Shown: in pieces, positions 18,238-27,826 of the stretch
Numbering within the stretch: the stretch's first letter is position 1
Layout: every line of letters begins with the position of its first letter
Origin: Roseovarius confluentis
Lineage (GTDB): Bacteria > Pseudomonadota > Alphaproteobacteria > Rhodobacterales > Rhodobacteraceae
Length of the DNA stretch: 64,000 nucleotides
Assembly (NCBI RefSeq): GCF_002917925.1
Contig: NZ_PPFE01000016.1
Location: 1 to 64,000 of the forward strand
Direction of reading: 5' to 3'
The notes under the pieces: model-generated
What the model saw: the letters and a program-made list of their open reading frames with translations, nothing else
The model's database searches: none
What the model was told of the DNA's origin: nothing
Position numbers and translations under genes: made by a program

Positions 18238-18993
18238 TCAGCCGTTCCGGTCAGATGTTGCGGCCTCAAGCGGGAAGGCGTCGAAGGCGTCGCTGTTGTG
18301 ACCGAAGACGGCCTGCTGAAGCCGGGTGCGTGACAGGCGCTGGTGTTCCACAGCCAGATGGTCGGCGAGGTCGGAATCGCGGTCGCGGATCGCCTCGAAC
18401 ATGCTGTGGTGCTGCTTGCTGGTCTCGGTGAGGTGCTGTTCGAGCGATTTCTGCTCTTCCGAGCGGCGCTCTAGGTCGATCCGGTTGGAGAAACAGGCTT
18501 GGTGCAGGCGGCTCGCCGTCAGCAGCATCCGCTCGTAGAAGTTGGAGAAATACTCGTTCCGGCCCGCCTCTGCGATGGCCATGTGGAATTCGAGGTTCAC
18601 GTCCTGCCGCTGGATGCCGGTGCCGTTCGGGCACAGCTCGTCGAATTTCAGCATTTGCACGCGGATCTTCTCCAGATCCGCCTCGGTGCGGTTCTTCGCG
18701 GCGGCGCTGTTGACCACGCGACTCGACAGCAAAAGCGCGTCGAAGATCGAGGACAGATTGTCGAAGTTAAGCGGCGCCACCAGCGCCACGCGCCCGTCGC
18801 GGACCACAAGTCCTTCGGAGATCAGGTGGATGAACGCCTCTCGGATCGGCGTGCGCGACACGGAATAGCGCGCGGCAATCGCGGCCTCGTCCAGCACGCT
18901 GCCTGGTTTGAGGTTGAGGCGCAGGATGTCCTCGCGCAGGCCGCTATAGACCTTTTCACCCCCCCGGTTCGATTTGCCCTTGGTCTCATTCAT
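18238..18993 (-). CDS. GntR-family regulator, FadR/FCD subfamily
   Basis: 251 residues. The N-terminal winged helix (about residues 12-75) has the GntR signature LKPGSVLDEAAIAARYSVS and RTPIREAFIHL. An all-helical FCD ligand domain (about 85-220) follows, with His residues placed as expected for a metal- and acid-binding pocket (EFHMAIAEAG, LAVEHQRL). Such proteins usually repress the catabolic operon they sit in and respond to an organic acid intermediate. The start overlaps the stop of the FAD dehydrogenase gene by 8 bases, so it is translated from the operon transcript and probably controls it. Its operator might lie near 28764-28786. Confidence 0.88.
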   Translation of the reverse strand: MNETKGKSNRGGEKVYSGLREDILRLNLKPGSVLDEAAIAARYSVSRTPIREAFIHLISEGLVVRDGRVALVAPLNFDNLSSIFDALLLSSRVVNSAAAKNRTEADLEKIRVQMLKFDELCPNGTGIQRQDVNLEFHMAIAEAGRNEYFSNFYERMLLTASRLHQACFSNRIDLERRSEEQKSLEQHLTETSKQHHSMFEAIRDRDSDLADHLAVEHQRLSRTRLQQAVFGHNSDAFDAFPLEAATSDRNG

Positions 18994-20440
18994 TTTCGAT
19001 CTCCCCGCCTAAAGCATTTTCATCAATGGAAAATTTCAGCATCCGGCCCGGGTTCGCAATCCCGAGCGGGTCGAATGCCGCCTTCATGTCGCGCATCATG
19101 CGCAAGGACGAGGAGGACTTGTACCGCTCCATGTCGCCGGTGTGGATCGAGCCCACGCCATGCTCTGCGCTGAAGGTGCCGCCAAGGCCCACGGCAATGT
19201 CGTAGAACATGTGGCCGACATGATCGCGCACGGCTTCCTGCGCGGTCTGCGCGGCCCATGCCTCATGCGTGAACATAGCGATGTAATGCAGGTTGCCGTC
19301 GCCGATATGGCCCACGACCACCGGAACCGCGTCCGGATAGGCCTCCGCCAGCTCGGCCTCGGCCTGTTTGATGTACTGGTCCAGCTTGCCGATCGGCACC
19401 GCAATGTCATGGGTCAGGCCCATGCCGGCATGCATGTTGCACTCGGTCACCGAATGGCGCACGCCCCATATCTCGCCCCGCTGGCGCTCGTTTTCGGCCA
19501 GGATCGCATCGGTCAGAGCGCCGCTTTCCAGCTCCGGCATGAGCAGGGTTTCAAGGATATCGCGATACTCCGCCTCGGTGCTGCGCCCGCCGACCTCTAC
19601 GATCAGGTACCAGGGCGCCTGCCGCATACGCAGAGCGCCTTCGGCTCGGAACTCTCGGACGATCTCCATCTCGCTATCCGACAGAAGCTCCAGCGCGGAA
19701 ATCTCGCCGGGCAGCGCGCCGCGCAGATCGCGCGCGATGTAAAGGGCCGTGTCGATATCCCGGATCGCCAGCGCCGCCGTGGTCATGCCGCGGGGCCGGG
19801 CGAAAAGCTTCAGCGCGGCGCCGGTGATGATGCCGATCGTTCCTTCGGAGCCGATGAAGAGATGCTTGAGGTCAAAGCCGGAATTGTCCTTCCGGACGGT
19901 CTTGATCGCGTCGATGATGGTGCCGTCGGGCAGCACCACCTCCAGCCCCAGTACCAGGTCGCGCATCACGCCATAGCGCACGGCGGCGGTGCCGCCCGCA
20001 TTGGTCGCTATATTGCCGCCGATCTGGCAGGAGCCTTCAGCCCCGAGGCGGAGCGGGAAGAGCCGGTCTACATCCGCCGCGGCCTGCTGAACATTGGCAA
20101 GGATGCAGCCTGCGTCGACGACCATGCTGTCATCGTCGGGATTGATCTCCCGCAAGCGGTTCATGCGGGACAGGTTCAGCACGATGGAGCCGCCCTGCCC
20201 GTCCGGCACCGAGCCGCCGCAGACGCTGGTATTGCCGCCCTGCGGGAAGACCCGGATGCGGTTGGCGTGGCAATAGGCCATCACCTCCGACACGGCTTGT
20301 GTGGTTGACGGAAACACGACGCACTCCGCCTGGCCGGTATGGCGCTTGCGCCAGTCGATCAGGTGCGGCGCCATGTCCAGAGCCGCAGTCAGAACGGTGA
20401 CATCCTTGATATGCCCCAGGGTGCTTGCGTGATCCGTCAT
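18986..20440 (-). CDS. GlcD-like FAD-binding 2-hydroxyacid dehydrogenase
   Basis: 484 residues. The FAD_binding_4 (PCMH) domain contains PQGGNTSVCGGSVPDGQGG (about 69-87) and GGNIATNAGGTAAVRYG. The FAD-oxidase C-terminal domain contains VVGHIGDGNLHY and the late SAEHGVGSIH. Members of this group oxidise D-lactate, glycolate or D-2-hydroxyglutarate and pass electrons to a quinone or ETF. There are no iron-sulfur cysteines or partner subunits, so it acts as a single protein. It lies 12 bases after the ABC ATPase gene. The exact hydroxyacid cannot be told. Confidence 0.87.
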   Translation of the reverse strand: MTDHASTLGHIKDVTVLTAALDMAPHLIDWRKRHTGQAECVVFPSTTQAVSEVMAYCHANRIRVFPQGGNTSVCGGSVPDGQGGSIVLNLSRMNRLREINPDDDSMVVDAGCILANVQQAAADVDRLFPLRLGAEGSCQIGGNIATNAGGTAAVRYGVMRDLVLGLEVVLPDGTIIDAIKTVRKDNSGFDLKHLFIGSEGTIGIITGAALKLFARPRGMTTAALAIRDIDTALYIARDLRGALPGEISALELLSDSEMEIVREFRAEGALRMRQAPWYLIVEVGGRSTEAEYRDILETLLMPELESGALTDAILAENERQRGEIWGVRHSVTECNMHAGMGLTHDIAVPIGKLDQYIKQAEAELAEAYPDAVPVVVGHIGDGNLHYIAMFTHEAWAAQTAQEAVRDHVGHMFYDIAVGLGGTFSAEHGVGSIHTGDMERYKSSSSLRMMRDMKAAFDPLGIANPGRMLKFSIDENALGGEIENE

Positions 20441-20452
20441 GATTTCAATCCG

Positions 20453-21541
20453 TTACTTGTCGAGAATGACCGTGTTTTCCGGCAGCCAGCCCACGGTGAC
20501 CTCATCCCCGATTGCCGCCCGCGTGGTGGAGGTTTCGGAAATCGTGGCCACGAGCATCTCCATCCCGCCCGCAGCCTGAACCGTGAGACGCGTGGTGCTG
20601 CCGACAAAGGCGATTTCGGTCACCTTGCCAGTGATCCTGTTCTCGGTCGATGCCGCATCCGCGGCCCCAGCATGCACGAGGTGCAGGCGTTCCGGGCGGA
20701 CCATGGCGGCAAGACGCGTGCCGGCGGCCTGCGCGAAGGTCGGCACGTGGATCACGTCGCCGCTGTCGATCTTCAGAGTGTTGCCGTCCTGCGCGGTGCC
20801 TTCCATCATGTTGGATTCACCGATGAACCCGGCCACGTATTTGCTGTTCGGCTCGAAATAAAGCTCGTCCGGGGTGCCGAGCTGGGCGATCTCACCCACA
20901 TTCATCAGGCAGACCCGGTCGGAAAGGTTCAGCGCCTCTTCCTGGTCGTGGGTCACATAGATGAAGGTGGTGCCCATCTCCTGGTGAAGGCGCTTGATCT
21001 CGCCCTGCATCTGCTCGCGAAGCTTCTTGTCGAGCGCGCCCAGCGGTTCGTCCATCATGATGATCTCGGGCGAGTAGACGATGCAGCGCGCGATGCCGAC
21101 CCGCTGCTGCTGCCCCCCAGAAAGCTGGCGCGGCTTGCGGTCCTCGAAGCCTTTCAGACCGACACGCTCAATGGATTCCATCACCCGCGTCTTGATCTCC
21201 GCCGAGGGCACGCGGCGGGTGCGCAGCGGATAGGCCACGTTGTCGAACACGGTCATATGCGGCATGAGCGCGTAGTTCTGGAACACCATGCCGATGCCCC
21301 GGTCGCGCGGCGGCACATTGGTCAGGTCGCGACCGTCCAGCATGATCTTGCCAGAGCTGGGCGCGATGGCGCCAGCGATCAGGTTTAGAAGCGTACTCTT
21401 GCCGGAGCCGGACGGCCCCAGCAGGGTCAGGAATTCGCCCTGCCGCACCGCGAGATCGGTGGGTTGCAGGGCCACGGCATTCCCGAAGGACTTGGAAAGC
21501 CCTTCAAGGGAAATGCTGATCGGCGCTTGGCTGTCGGTCAT
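20453..21541 (-). CDS. ABC transporter ATP-binding protein, PotA type
   Basis: 362 residues from the ATG at 21541, which follows GAAAGGG. Walker A is GPSGSGKST (about 44), Q-loop FQNYALMPH, signature LSGGQQQRVGIARC, Walker B IIMMDEPLGALD and the H-loop VTHDQEEAL. The C-terminal 120 residues form the TOBE-type regulatory domain (MVRPERLHL). It powers the importer whose other parts are encoded at 25000-27795 in the same operon. Separation of the ATPase from its permeases by three enzyme genes is unusual. The class transports polyamines, putrescine or related cations, and some members take other substrates. Confidence 0.9.
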   Translation of the reverse strand: MTDSQAPISISLEGLSKSFGNAVALQPTDLAVRQGEFLTLLGPSGSGKSTLLNLIAGAIAPSSGKIMLDGRDLTNVPPRDRGIGMVFQNYALMPHMTVFDNVAYPLRTRRVPSAEIKTRVMESIERVGLKGFEDRKPRQLSGGQQQRVGIARCIVYSPEIIMMDEPLGALDKKLREQMQGEIKRLHQEMGTTFIYVTHDQEEALNLSDRVCLMNVGEIAQLGTPDELYFEPNSKYVAGFIGESNMMEGTAQDGNTLKIDSGDVIHVPTFAQAAGTRLAAMVRPERLHLVHAGAADAASTENRITGKVTEIAFVGSTTRLTVQAAGGMEMLVATISETSTTRAAIGDEVTVGWLPENTVILDK

Positions 21542-21558
21542 GGTTGGCCCTTTCACGG

Positions 21559-22332
21559 TCAGTCTTTTACCGGCACGGTATAGGCAAGCCGCAGGCGGCC
21601 ACCGTCCACATACATCGTCTGTCCGGTCATGTAGCTGGCATCGTCGGAGGCAAGGAACACGCAGGCCCGGCCGATTTCCCGCGCGGTTCCGAGCCGGCCC
21701 ATCGGGGTCCGGGCAAGGATGCCCTTCATCGCCGAGGGATCGGTGCTGAAGATCTTGCTGAGCAGCTCGGTTTCGATCGAGCCGGGGCCGACGCCGTTCA
21801 CCCGGATGCCATGCGGCGCAAGGCCGAGCGACATAACGGATGTGAGCTGGTTGATGCCGCCCTTCGACACCGCGTAGGGCACGATGGTGGGGCTGCAAAC
21901 CTCTGCGTTGATCGAGCTCATGTTGACGATTGAGCCCTTCACTTCATGGGCGACCATCCAGCGCGCGGCGGCCTGCCCCACAAGGAACGCGCCCTTGAGG
22001 TTGACGGCCATGACGCGGTCGAAATCCTCTTCCTCGATTTCGAGGATGGTGGCGTTGTGGTTGATCCCGCTGTTGCACACGGCGATGTCGATCGACCCGA
22101 AGGCCTTTTCCGTGGCAGCGATCAGCGCTGCTACATCTATGGATTTTGTCACGTCGCAATGGGTGTAGCCGCAGACATCCGTGCCCAGCTCTTCCGCCAA
22201 GGCCTGGCCTTTTTCATCCTGGATATCCGCGATCATCACGCGGGCGCCCTCTGCCACGTATTCGCGCGCGATACCTTCGCCGATACCCTGCGCCGCGCCG
22301 GTCACGATGGCGGTCTTGCCTTCAAGCTTCAT
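21559..22332 (-). CDS. Short-chain dehydrogenase/reductase
   Basis: 257 residues from an ATG at 22332 with a strong site (GAAAGGAGCTGAC). Classical SDR motifs: TGAAQGIG (11-18) for the dinucleotide, CNSG (87-90), the active-site Ser140, and YAVSK with Tyr153 and Lys157. The end is MTGQTMYVDGGRL. D37 after the second strand (IADIQD) favours NAD over NADP. It probably oxidises a hydroxyacyl or alcohol intermediate of the pathway. It starts one base after the stop of the ligase gene, so the two are tightly coupled. Confidence 0.9.
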   Translation of the reverse strand: MKLEGKTAIVTGAAQGIGEGIAREYVAEGARVMIADIQDEKGQALAEELGTDVCGYTHCDVTKSIDVAALIAATEKAFGSIDIAVCNSGINHNATILEIEEEDFDRVMAVNLKGAFLVGQAAARWMVAHEVKGSIVNMSSINAEVCSPTIVPYAVSKGGINQLTSVMSLGLAPHGIRVNGVGPGSIETELLSKIFSTDPSAMKGILARTPMGRLGTAREIGRACVFLASDDASYMTGQTMYVDGGRLRLAYTVPVKD

Positions 22333-22333
22333 G

Positions 22334-23917
22334 TCAGCTCCTTTCGGTGTTCTTGGTGCAAGCCGTGTCGAAATCGCCGGCCTCCTGTGTTTGCGGAAGC
22401 AAGTGCTTCTGAATCCGCTGTGTCGGTGTCTTCGGGAAGCTGTCCACCACGGCCCAGAACCGCGGCACCTGGAAGGCGGCCATCTGGCCCTTGCACCACT
22501 CGGCAATCGCCGGGATGTCCAGATCCGCCGGATCGGCGGGCAGCACGTAGACCTTCAGCTCCTCGTCGCCCATGTCGTCCTTGACGCCAATCACGGCCGT
22601 CTCGGACACCTGCGGGTGATCGTTGATCGCCATCTCCACCTGCGCGGAAGAGATATTCTCCCCCCGGCGACGGATGCTGTGCTTCTTGCGGCCCTTGAAG
22701 CTGATATAGCCGTCCGCATTGCGCACCCCGAAATCACCGGTCAGGAACCAGTCGCCCCGGCGCGCCTCGGCGGTGGCCGCGTCGTTGTTGTAATAGCCCA
22801 CGGTCAACACGCCCGGCTCCCGCTCGCGCACGCAGATCTCGCCAGTCTCGCCATCTACGCAGGGGGTGCCATCCTCGGCCATCACCTCGACGTCGAAAAA
22901 ATCTGCTGCCTTGCCGACAGAGCCGACCGGTCCGCCGATATTGATGGTCGAGAAGCTGGAGGTTTCGGTCATGCCATAGCCCTCACGGATTTCCACCGCG
23001 TAGCGGCGCGCGAAATCTTCCCACACTTCAACGGGGCATCCCCCGCCCCATGCAATGCGCGCGCCATGGGTCTTGTCGATCTCGGCCTCGGGCTGCTTGA
23101 GCAGAAGCTGCAGCATGCCACCCACGAAATGCACATGGGTCGCGCCGCATTCCTTCACCTCGTGCCAGAAGCGCGAAGCGCTGAAGCGGGGCACCATGTG
23201 GAGCCGCACGGGCACCATCAGCGCCATGACCAGCACCTCGGTGCCGAAGACATGGTAGATCGGATCCCAGAAATGCAGCACATCGCTCTGCTGCACATCC
23301 GACAGCCAAGCAGAGCTGAGCGCGCTGGCCTGCACCATCCGATCGGACATCTGCACGCCCTTGGGCATGCCGGTCGTGCCGGAGGTGTAGAGGATGATCC
23401 GCAGGTCGGACCAATGCCGCGCCGCGCCGGTGAAGTCGGCGATTTTGGCGCCGTAAGTGGCGCCATCGGAGAAGGCGAACTCCCCCGCCCCGTCGCGCCA
23501 CAACACGCGGGGCGCCTCTGCCTCGGCCAGGGCTTCTTCGTACATGCGATCGGCGATCAGCAGCGCCGCTTGTGAATGGGAGAGCTGGTAGCTCAGACTC
23601 TTGCCGCGCAGCGCCACGTTGATCGGCACAAGCACCGCGCCCATCTTCGCCAGTGCGAAGAAGGTGATGACATGGTCCGGGTGATGGCTGAGCATCACGC
23701 CCACGCGGTCACCGGATTTGATCCCCGCGCCTGCAAGCCGGCCGGCCATCTCCCCCGCCGCGGCGTCAAGGCCGGCATAGGTCAGCTGGCCGTCATCCCA
23801 CGACAGGTAGACATGGTCCGGATTGTCCCGCGCCGCCGTCTCGAGGAGGGACGCAACCGTCTCCTCCTCGTCGAAGTACGGTGGTCCCGCATGTTGTGCG
23901 AGGGTTACCAAAGCCAT
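22334..23917 (-). CDS. Acyl-CoA ligase of the AMP-forming family (CaiC-like)
   Basis: 527 residues. ANL-family motifs are ILYTSGTTGMPKGVQM (A3, about 173), REGYGMTETSS (A5), GDWFLTGDFGVRNADGYISFKGRKKH (A7-A8 region, given here as the hinge around D and R) and RRGENISSAQVE. Where most members have the catalytic Lys in the final motif, this one reads TPTQRIQKHLL, so Arg takes that place unless the nearby Lys substitutes. Such a change is seen in a CaiC-like subgroup, so activity may be retained. It activates an unknown carboxylate as its CoA thioester. The start overlaps the previous gene by 13 bases. Confidence 0.83.
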   Translation of the reverse strand: MALVTLAQHAGPPYFDEEETVASLLETAARDNPDHVYLSWDDGQLTYAGLDAAAGEMAGRLAGAGIKSGDRVGVMLSHHPDHVITFFALAKMGAVLVPINVALRGKSLSYQLSHSQAALLIADRMYEEALAEAEAPRVLWRDGAGEFAFSDGATYGAKIADFTGAARHWSDLRIILYTSGTTGMPKGVQMSDRMVQASALSSAWLSDVQQSDVLHFWDPIYHVFGTEVLVMALMVPVRLHMVPRFSASRFWHEVKECGATHVHFVGGMLQLLLKQPEAEIDKTHGARIAWGGGCPVEVWEDFARRYAVEIREGYGMTETSSFSTINIGGPVGSVGKAADFFDVEVMAEDGTPCVDGETGEICVREREPGVLTVGYYNNDAATAEARRGDWFLTGDFGVRNADGYISFKGRKKHSIRRRGENISSAQVEMAINDHPQVSETAVIGVKDDMGDEELKVYVLPADPADLDIPAIAEWCKGQMAAFQVPRFWAVVDSFPKTPTQRIQKHLLPQTQEAGDFDTACTKNTERS

Positions 23918-24972
23918 TTCCCTTCATCCGTCACGGTCCAGCGCTCGATGCAGGTGGTCTCGTCGAACTCCCGCGTGATGGAGCAATGGCCATTGCGCTG
24001 GCGCACCACCATCTTGGCGAATTCGAACACCGCCTCGCGCAGCGCCGGATCGGGCTGGTCGGTGAAGGGCACGAGGCCGTCGAGCACCACAGTGGCCGAC
24101 CTCTCGCCAGTCTCGACGGAGACATCGTTGCGGAAGGCGGTGAAGATCGTCGCGAAGAGCTTGACGATGCTTTCCGGGTCATTGTCCTCGCAGCCGGTCT
24201 TGGCGGCGAGATCACCGGAGAACTGAGCGCCAAGCATGCGCATCGCCATCGAGATGACGTAAGACGCGCTGTGCACGCCGAGCAGTTCGTACAGGATCGA
24301 GACGACGTGGCGCACGTAGTCGGTGCTGTAGTTGTAGCCACCTTTCAGAACGCGGGCTTCACTCCACAGCTCGGGGTTCAGCTTGGGCGCGGTCTCCGGG
24401 TCGAATTCCGGCGAGGTTTCCACATGCTCGACACAAAAGCGCTCTTCGGGGCTCAGGTCGTGATCATATTCGTAGAAGTAGCCCTCGTCATAGGGATGGC
24501 CGTCCGCCACGAACTTGGTGGCCACCCATCCAAGGCGCGGGCAATCCAGCAACTCGCCATTGCGCGGGTGCCAGGTCGACAGGATCGTGCGGCGCACCGC
24601 GGGCGGCACGGCAAGGGCCGCGATCCCGGGATAGGAGCCCCAGGGCGCCATGTAGCGGATCCAAGCCTTGCGATCACTCTCGACCACAATCTGCATGTTC
24701 AGGCCGCCGATCGAGTTGGAGTGATAATGATAGAGGGCCGCGGTCACCGCCGGCGGGTTGTCCTTGATCTCCAGCTTGTCGAGCGCCTCGATGAACCGTT
24801 CCTTCTGCTCTGACGACAGCAGGCGGCGCCAGATCTGGACCAGCGTATCCTCGCCCTTCTCGCGGTAGCACATGGCGGTGATGCCGGACACCATCATCCA
24901 TGCGACGCCACCTGCCAGAGCGGTTCGTTCGCTCAGCTCCGCGAAGGTTTCGTCTTTCTTGACCTGTTTCAT
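23905..24972 (-). CDS. Conserved-looking protein of unknown function in catabolic operon
   Basis: 355 residues from the ATG at 24972, which is preceded by AAAAGGACT. There is no signal peptide and no membrane helix. The first third is helical (about 1-80), followed by mixed segments rich in aromatic residues (GGYNYSTDYVRH, HSNSIGGLNMQI). Two Cys and several His occur, but no metal motif is clear. The N-terminal helices recall the ATC-hydrolase-like family loosely, which I could not confirm. Its position between the ABC permease gene and the CoA ligase gene suggests an enzyme acting early on the imported compound, possibly a hydrolase. Confidence 0.75.
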   Translation of the reverse strand: MKQVKKDETFAELSERTALAGGVAWMMVSGITAMCYREKGEDTLVQIWRRLLSSEQKERFIEALDKLEIKDNPPAVTAALYHYHSNSIGGLNMQIVVESDRKAWIRYMAPWGSYPGIAALAVPPAVRRTILSTWHPRNGELLDCPRLGWVATKFVADGHPYDEGYFYEYDHDLSPEERFCVEHVETSPEFDPETAPKLNPELWSEARVLKGGYNYSTDYVRHVVSILYELLGVHSASYVISMAMRMLGAQFSGDLAAKTGCEDNDPESIVKLFATIFTAFRNDVSVETGERSATVVLDGLVPFTDQPDPALREAVFEFAKMVVRQRNGHCSITREFDETTCIERWTVTDEGKWLW

Positions 24973-24999
24973 CAATACAGTCCTTTTGGTTCAGAGAGT

Positions 25000-25812
25000 T
25001 TAGCCAGCCATCGGCGTCGATTTGCGCAGCCCCGCCACGATGAGCGAGACGACCAGCGACATGGCCGTAAGAAGAGTGGAGACTGCCGCGATCACCGGGG
25101 AAATCTCCCAGCGAATCGAGCTGAACATCTTCACCGGCAGGGTCACCGTGTCCGAGCCGGACAGGAACCATGCGATCACCACCTCGTCGAAGGAAATCAG
25201 GAAGGCGAAGAGACCGGCCGCGATCAGCGACGGAACGAGTTGCGGGAGCACCACGGTAAAGAACATCCGCATGGCGCTGGCCCCCATCAGCTGGGCGCCG
25301 AATTCCAGGTTGCGGTCCAGCTTCTGGATGCCGGCGATGATCATGACCATCACGTAAGGTGTGGTGTAGATCACGTGGCCCAGCACCAGTGCGAAAGTGC
25401 TGCCGGTGATCCGCAGATAGGAAAAGTAGAGATACAGTCCCAGCGCCGTCACGATGGTCGGCACGACAAGCGAGCTCATCATCAGGCCGGAGATCAGGCT
25501 TTTGCCCGGGAAGTTGTAGCGCGCGACCCCGTAGGCGGCGGGCACGGCCGTCAGCAGCACCACGATGGTGGTGATGACCGAGACCTTGGCGCTCATCAGC
25601 ACCGGGTCTGTCCAGTCGGAGGAGGAGAAGAAGATCCGGAACAGTTCCACCGAGAATTCCTCTGGCGGGAAATTCAGATCGCCCGGAGGGCCGAAAGCGA
25701 TGGGCACCACGACGAAAATCGGCGCGAGCAGGAAGAGATAGCCGAGGGTGGCCAGCAACGTGCCGAACCTGCTCAGGCGCGCTTGGATTGGATCCTTGAT
25801 TTTCTCAGACAT
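25000..25812 (-). CDS. ABC transporter permease, PotC type
   Basis: 270 residues with six predicted helices. The EAA-type cytoplasmic loop is FGAQLMGASAMRMFFTVVL (about 185-203), which docks to the ATPase. The N-terminal LRSF-like start and the stretch FDEVVIAWFLSG near the end are typical of the second permease of spermidine/putrescine-type systems. It begins 9 bases after the stop of the partner permease gene. Confidence 0.9.
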   Translation of the reverse strand: MSEKIKDPIQARLSRFGTLLATLGYLFLLAPIFVVVPIAFGPPGDLNFPPEEFSVELFRIFFSSSDWTDPVLMSAKVSVITTIVVLLTAVPAAYGVARYNFPGKSLISGLMMSSLVVPTIVTALGLYLYFSYLRITGSTFALVLGHVIYTTPYVMVMIIAGIQKLDRNLEFGAQLMGASAMRMFFTVVLPQLVPSLIAAGLFAFLISFDEVVIAWFLSGSDTVTLPVKMFSSIRWEISPVIAAVSTLLTAMSLVVSLIVAGLRKSTPMAG

Positions 25813-25821
25813 GATCGGTCC

Positions 25822-26640
25822 TCACAGGGCGGCGCGGCGGTTGCGGGCATAGACGGTCCCGACGACGATCAGGGTCATCCCGAGCAGGATCATCCCGATG
25901 GCGGCAGCCGTGTTCCAGTCCAGGGCTTCGCGGGTGTAGAAATCCACCAGGTTCGACAGCATCGCGTCACGCGGGCCACCAAGCAGGGCGGGAATGATGA
26001 AGAAGGACAGCGCCATCACGAAGACGCTGGCCAACGCGGCGATGATGCCGGGCACGCTCATCGGCAGGGTCACGGTCCAGAAGATCCGCGCCGGGCGCGC
26101 CCCCATGATCGAGGCGGAGCGATAGACCGCAGGGTCGATCGCCAGCAGGCTAGCCAGAACCGGGAATACGACGAAGGGCGTGAGGTAGTTGGTCATGCCG
26201 ATCAGCACGCCGGTGCGGTTCAGCAGCAGCGACATGGACAGCTGCCCGCCGCTGATCGCGTCCAGCGCCGAATTGATGATGCCTGTGCGGCCAAGGATGA
26301 TCGTGAAGGCGTAGCACTTGACAAGAACGCTGGTCCAGAACGGCAGCAACACCAGAATGAGCAGGAAGGCCCGGCGCTTCGCGGGCTGGCGCGCAAGGTG
26401 TAGCGCGATCACGTAGCCAATCAGCAGGCTCAGCGCGCTGGAGGAGACTGCGATGACCATCGTGGTCGACAGCGTGCGGTGGAACAGCGTGCTCTTAATG
26501 ATCGAGATATAGGACCCCAGCGAAAAGTCCGGCCCCTCGACCGAGGTGTAGAAGATGTAGAGCAACGGCAACGCCGAGATGCAGATCGCAATGATCGCTG
26601 CCGGCGTTACGAAGATCGACGCTTGGCGGAAGTCGCGCAT
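25822..26640 (-). CDS. ABC transporter permease, PotB type
   Basis: 272 residues with six predicted helices and an EAA loop YRSASIMGARPARIFWTVTL (about 170). The segment LPFWTSVLVKCYAFTIIL is characteristic of PotB-type permeases. It forms the heteromeric channel with the protein encoded at 25000-25812. Confidence 0.9.
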   Translation of the reverse strand: MRDFRQASIFVTPAAIIAICISALPLLYIFYTSVEGPDFSLGSYISIIKSTLFHRTLSTTMVIAVSSSALSLLIGYVIALHLARQPAKRRAFLLILVLLPFWTSVLVKCYAFTIILGRTGIINSALDAISGGQLSMSLLLNRTGVLIGMTNYLTPFVVFPVLASLLAIDPAVYRSASIMGARPARIFWTVTLPMSVPGIIAALASVFVMALSFFIIPALLGGPRDAMLSNLVDFYTREALDWNTAAAIGMILLGMTLIVVGTVYARNRRAAL

Positions 26641-26736
26641 GACGGATCATTCCCCTGCTTCAAGAGGTTACGGACAGATCGAAAAATTCGAGGCCACGGG
26701 AACGGTCGGCGGGCGAGGCCGCCGACCGCGAGCGGG

Positions 26737-27795
26737 TCAGATAAGGACCCACTCCTTGAAGCGCCGGGAAACTTCTTCGAAATTATCGGCCCACCAAGCG
26801 TCGTTCAGGACAAGGTGGTCCGGGTCGCTGAGATCGGGCAGCCAGGACTGGCTGTCTTCCGTGAGCATGGGAACAGCAGACTTGGAGACCGGCGCATTGC
26901 CGAGAAGTTCCATCGTCGCCGCCTGAATTTCGGGGCGCATGGCGAATTCGAGGAACCGCATCGCGTTTTCCTTGTTCGGCGCGCCTTTCACGACGGCAAG
27001 ATATTCAAGACCGTTCAGGGTCTGGTCAAAGGAGAACTGGATGTTGCCGCTTTCGCTTTGCGCGCCGGTGGTGCGCACGCGGCTGGCATAGGTGTAGCTG
27101 AAATCGACCTCGCCGGTGCGCAGCAGCGCGATGGTCTGCGGCGTGGCGCTGACCCAGGAGGCGACTTGCGATTTGATCTCGTCCAGCTTGGCAAAGGCGC
27201 GCTCCACGTCCAGCGGGTAGACATCGGCCGGGGCCACGCCATCGGCCAGCAGCGCCGCTTCCAGCGTTTCGCTCGGACGGTCGCGGAAGGTGCGCAGGCC
27301 GGGGAATTTCTCAAGGTCGAAATACTCGGCAAAGGTAGTCGGGTGCTCGCCCTCGCCGAAGCGGTCCGCATCCCATGCGATGCCGCCGGCCCAAGTGTAG
27401 AAGGGCATCAGCGTCTCGGTCGGCGCGAGGGTCATGTCGTCCACGTCAAGCATCGACTCGTCGAGCGGCTCCCAATAGCCTTCCTTCTCGCCGGAGGCGC
27501 CCATGGCGCCCGGTGCGTCGAACACGTCCCATTCCACGTTGCCGGTCATGACCTGCGCCTTGACCTTGGCAAGGTCCGGCGTATCGACGATGTTCACTTC
27601 GATGCCGGTTTCGGCGGTGAAGGGCTCGATCACGCCTTTCACGACGGAGTCGCGATATGCGCCGCCCCAGGTCACGAAGGTCATCGAGTTGGACTGCGCC
27701 AGCGCAGAGCCCGGGCGAATGATCATCGGCGCGGCAACCGCGCCGGTCAGGCCCGCAAGCACCTTGCGGCGCGACAGAGTGACGTGTTTCTTCAT
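26737..27795 (-). CDS. ABC transporter substrate-binding protein, PotD/PotF type
   Basis: 352 residues. The N-terminus has a twin-arginine-like signal (SRRKVLAGLTGAVAAPMI) ending near ALAQS. The mature part begins MTFVTWGGAYRDSVVKGVI, a common opening of extracytoplasmic SBP family 1/8 proteins. Several acidic and aromatic residues in the cleft region are compatible with a cationic ligand, but the ligand cannot be read from sequence. A 96-base gap separates it from the first permease gene, a usual place for a processing or attenuation hairpin. Confidence 0.88.
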   Translation of the reverse strand: MKKHVTLSRRKVLAGLTGAVAAPMIIRPGSALAQSNSMTFVTWGGAYRDSVVKGVIEPFTAETGIEVNIVDTPDLAKVKAQVMTGNVEWDVFDAPGAMGASGEKEGYWEPLDESMLDVDDMTLAPTETLMPFYTWAGGIAWDADRFGEGEHPTTFAEYFDLEKFPGLRTFRDRPSETLEAALLADGVAPADVYPLDVERAFAKLDEIKSQVASWVSATPQTIALLRTGEVDFSYTYASRVRTTGAQSESGNIQFSFDQTLNGLEYLAVVKGAPNKENAMRFLEFAMRPEIQAATMELLGNAPVSKSAVPMLTEDSQSWLPDLSDPDHLVLNDAWWADNFEEVSRRFKEWVLI

Positions 27796-27826
27796 CTTTG
27801 GTTAGCTCCCAGTTGGCAAGTGAAGG

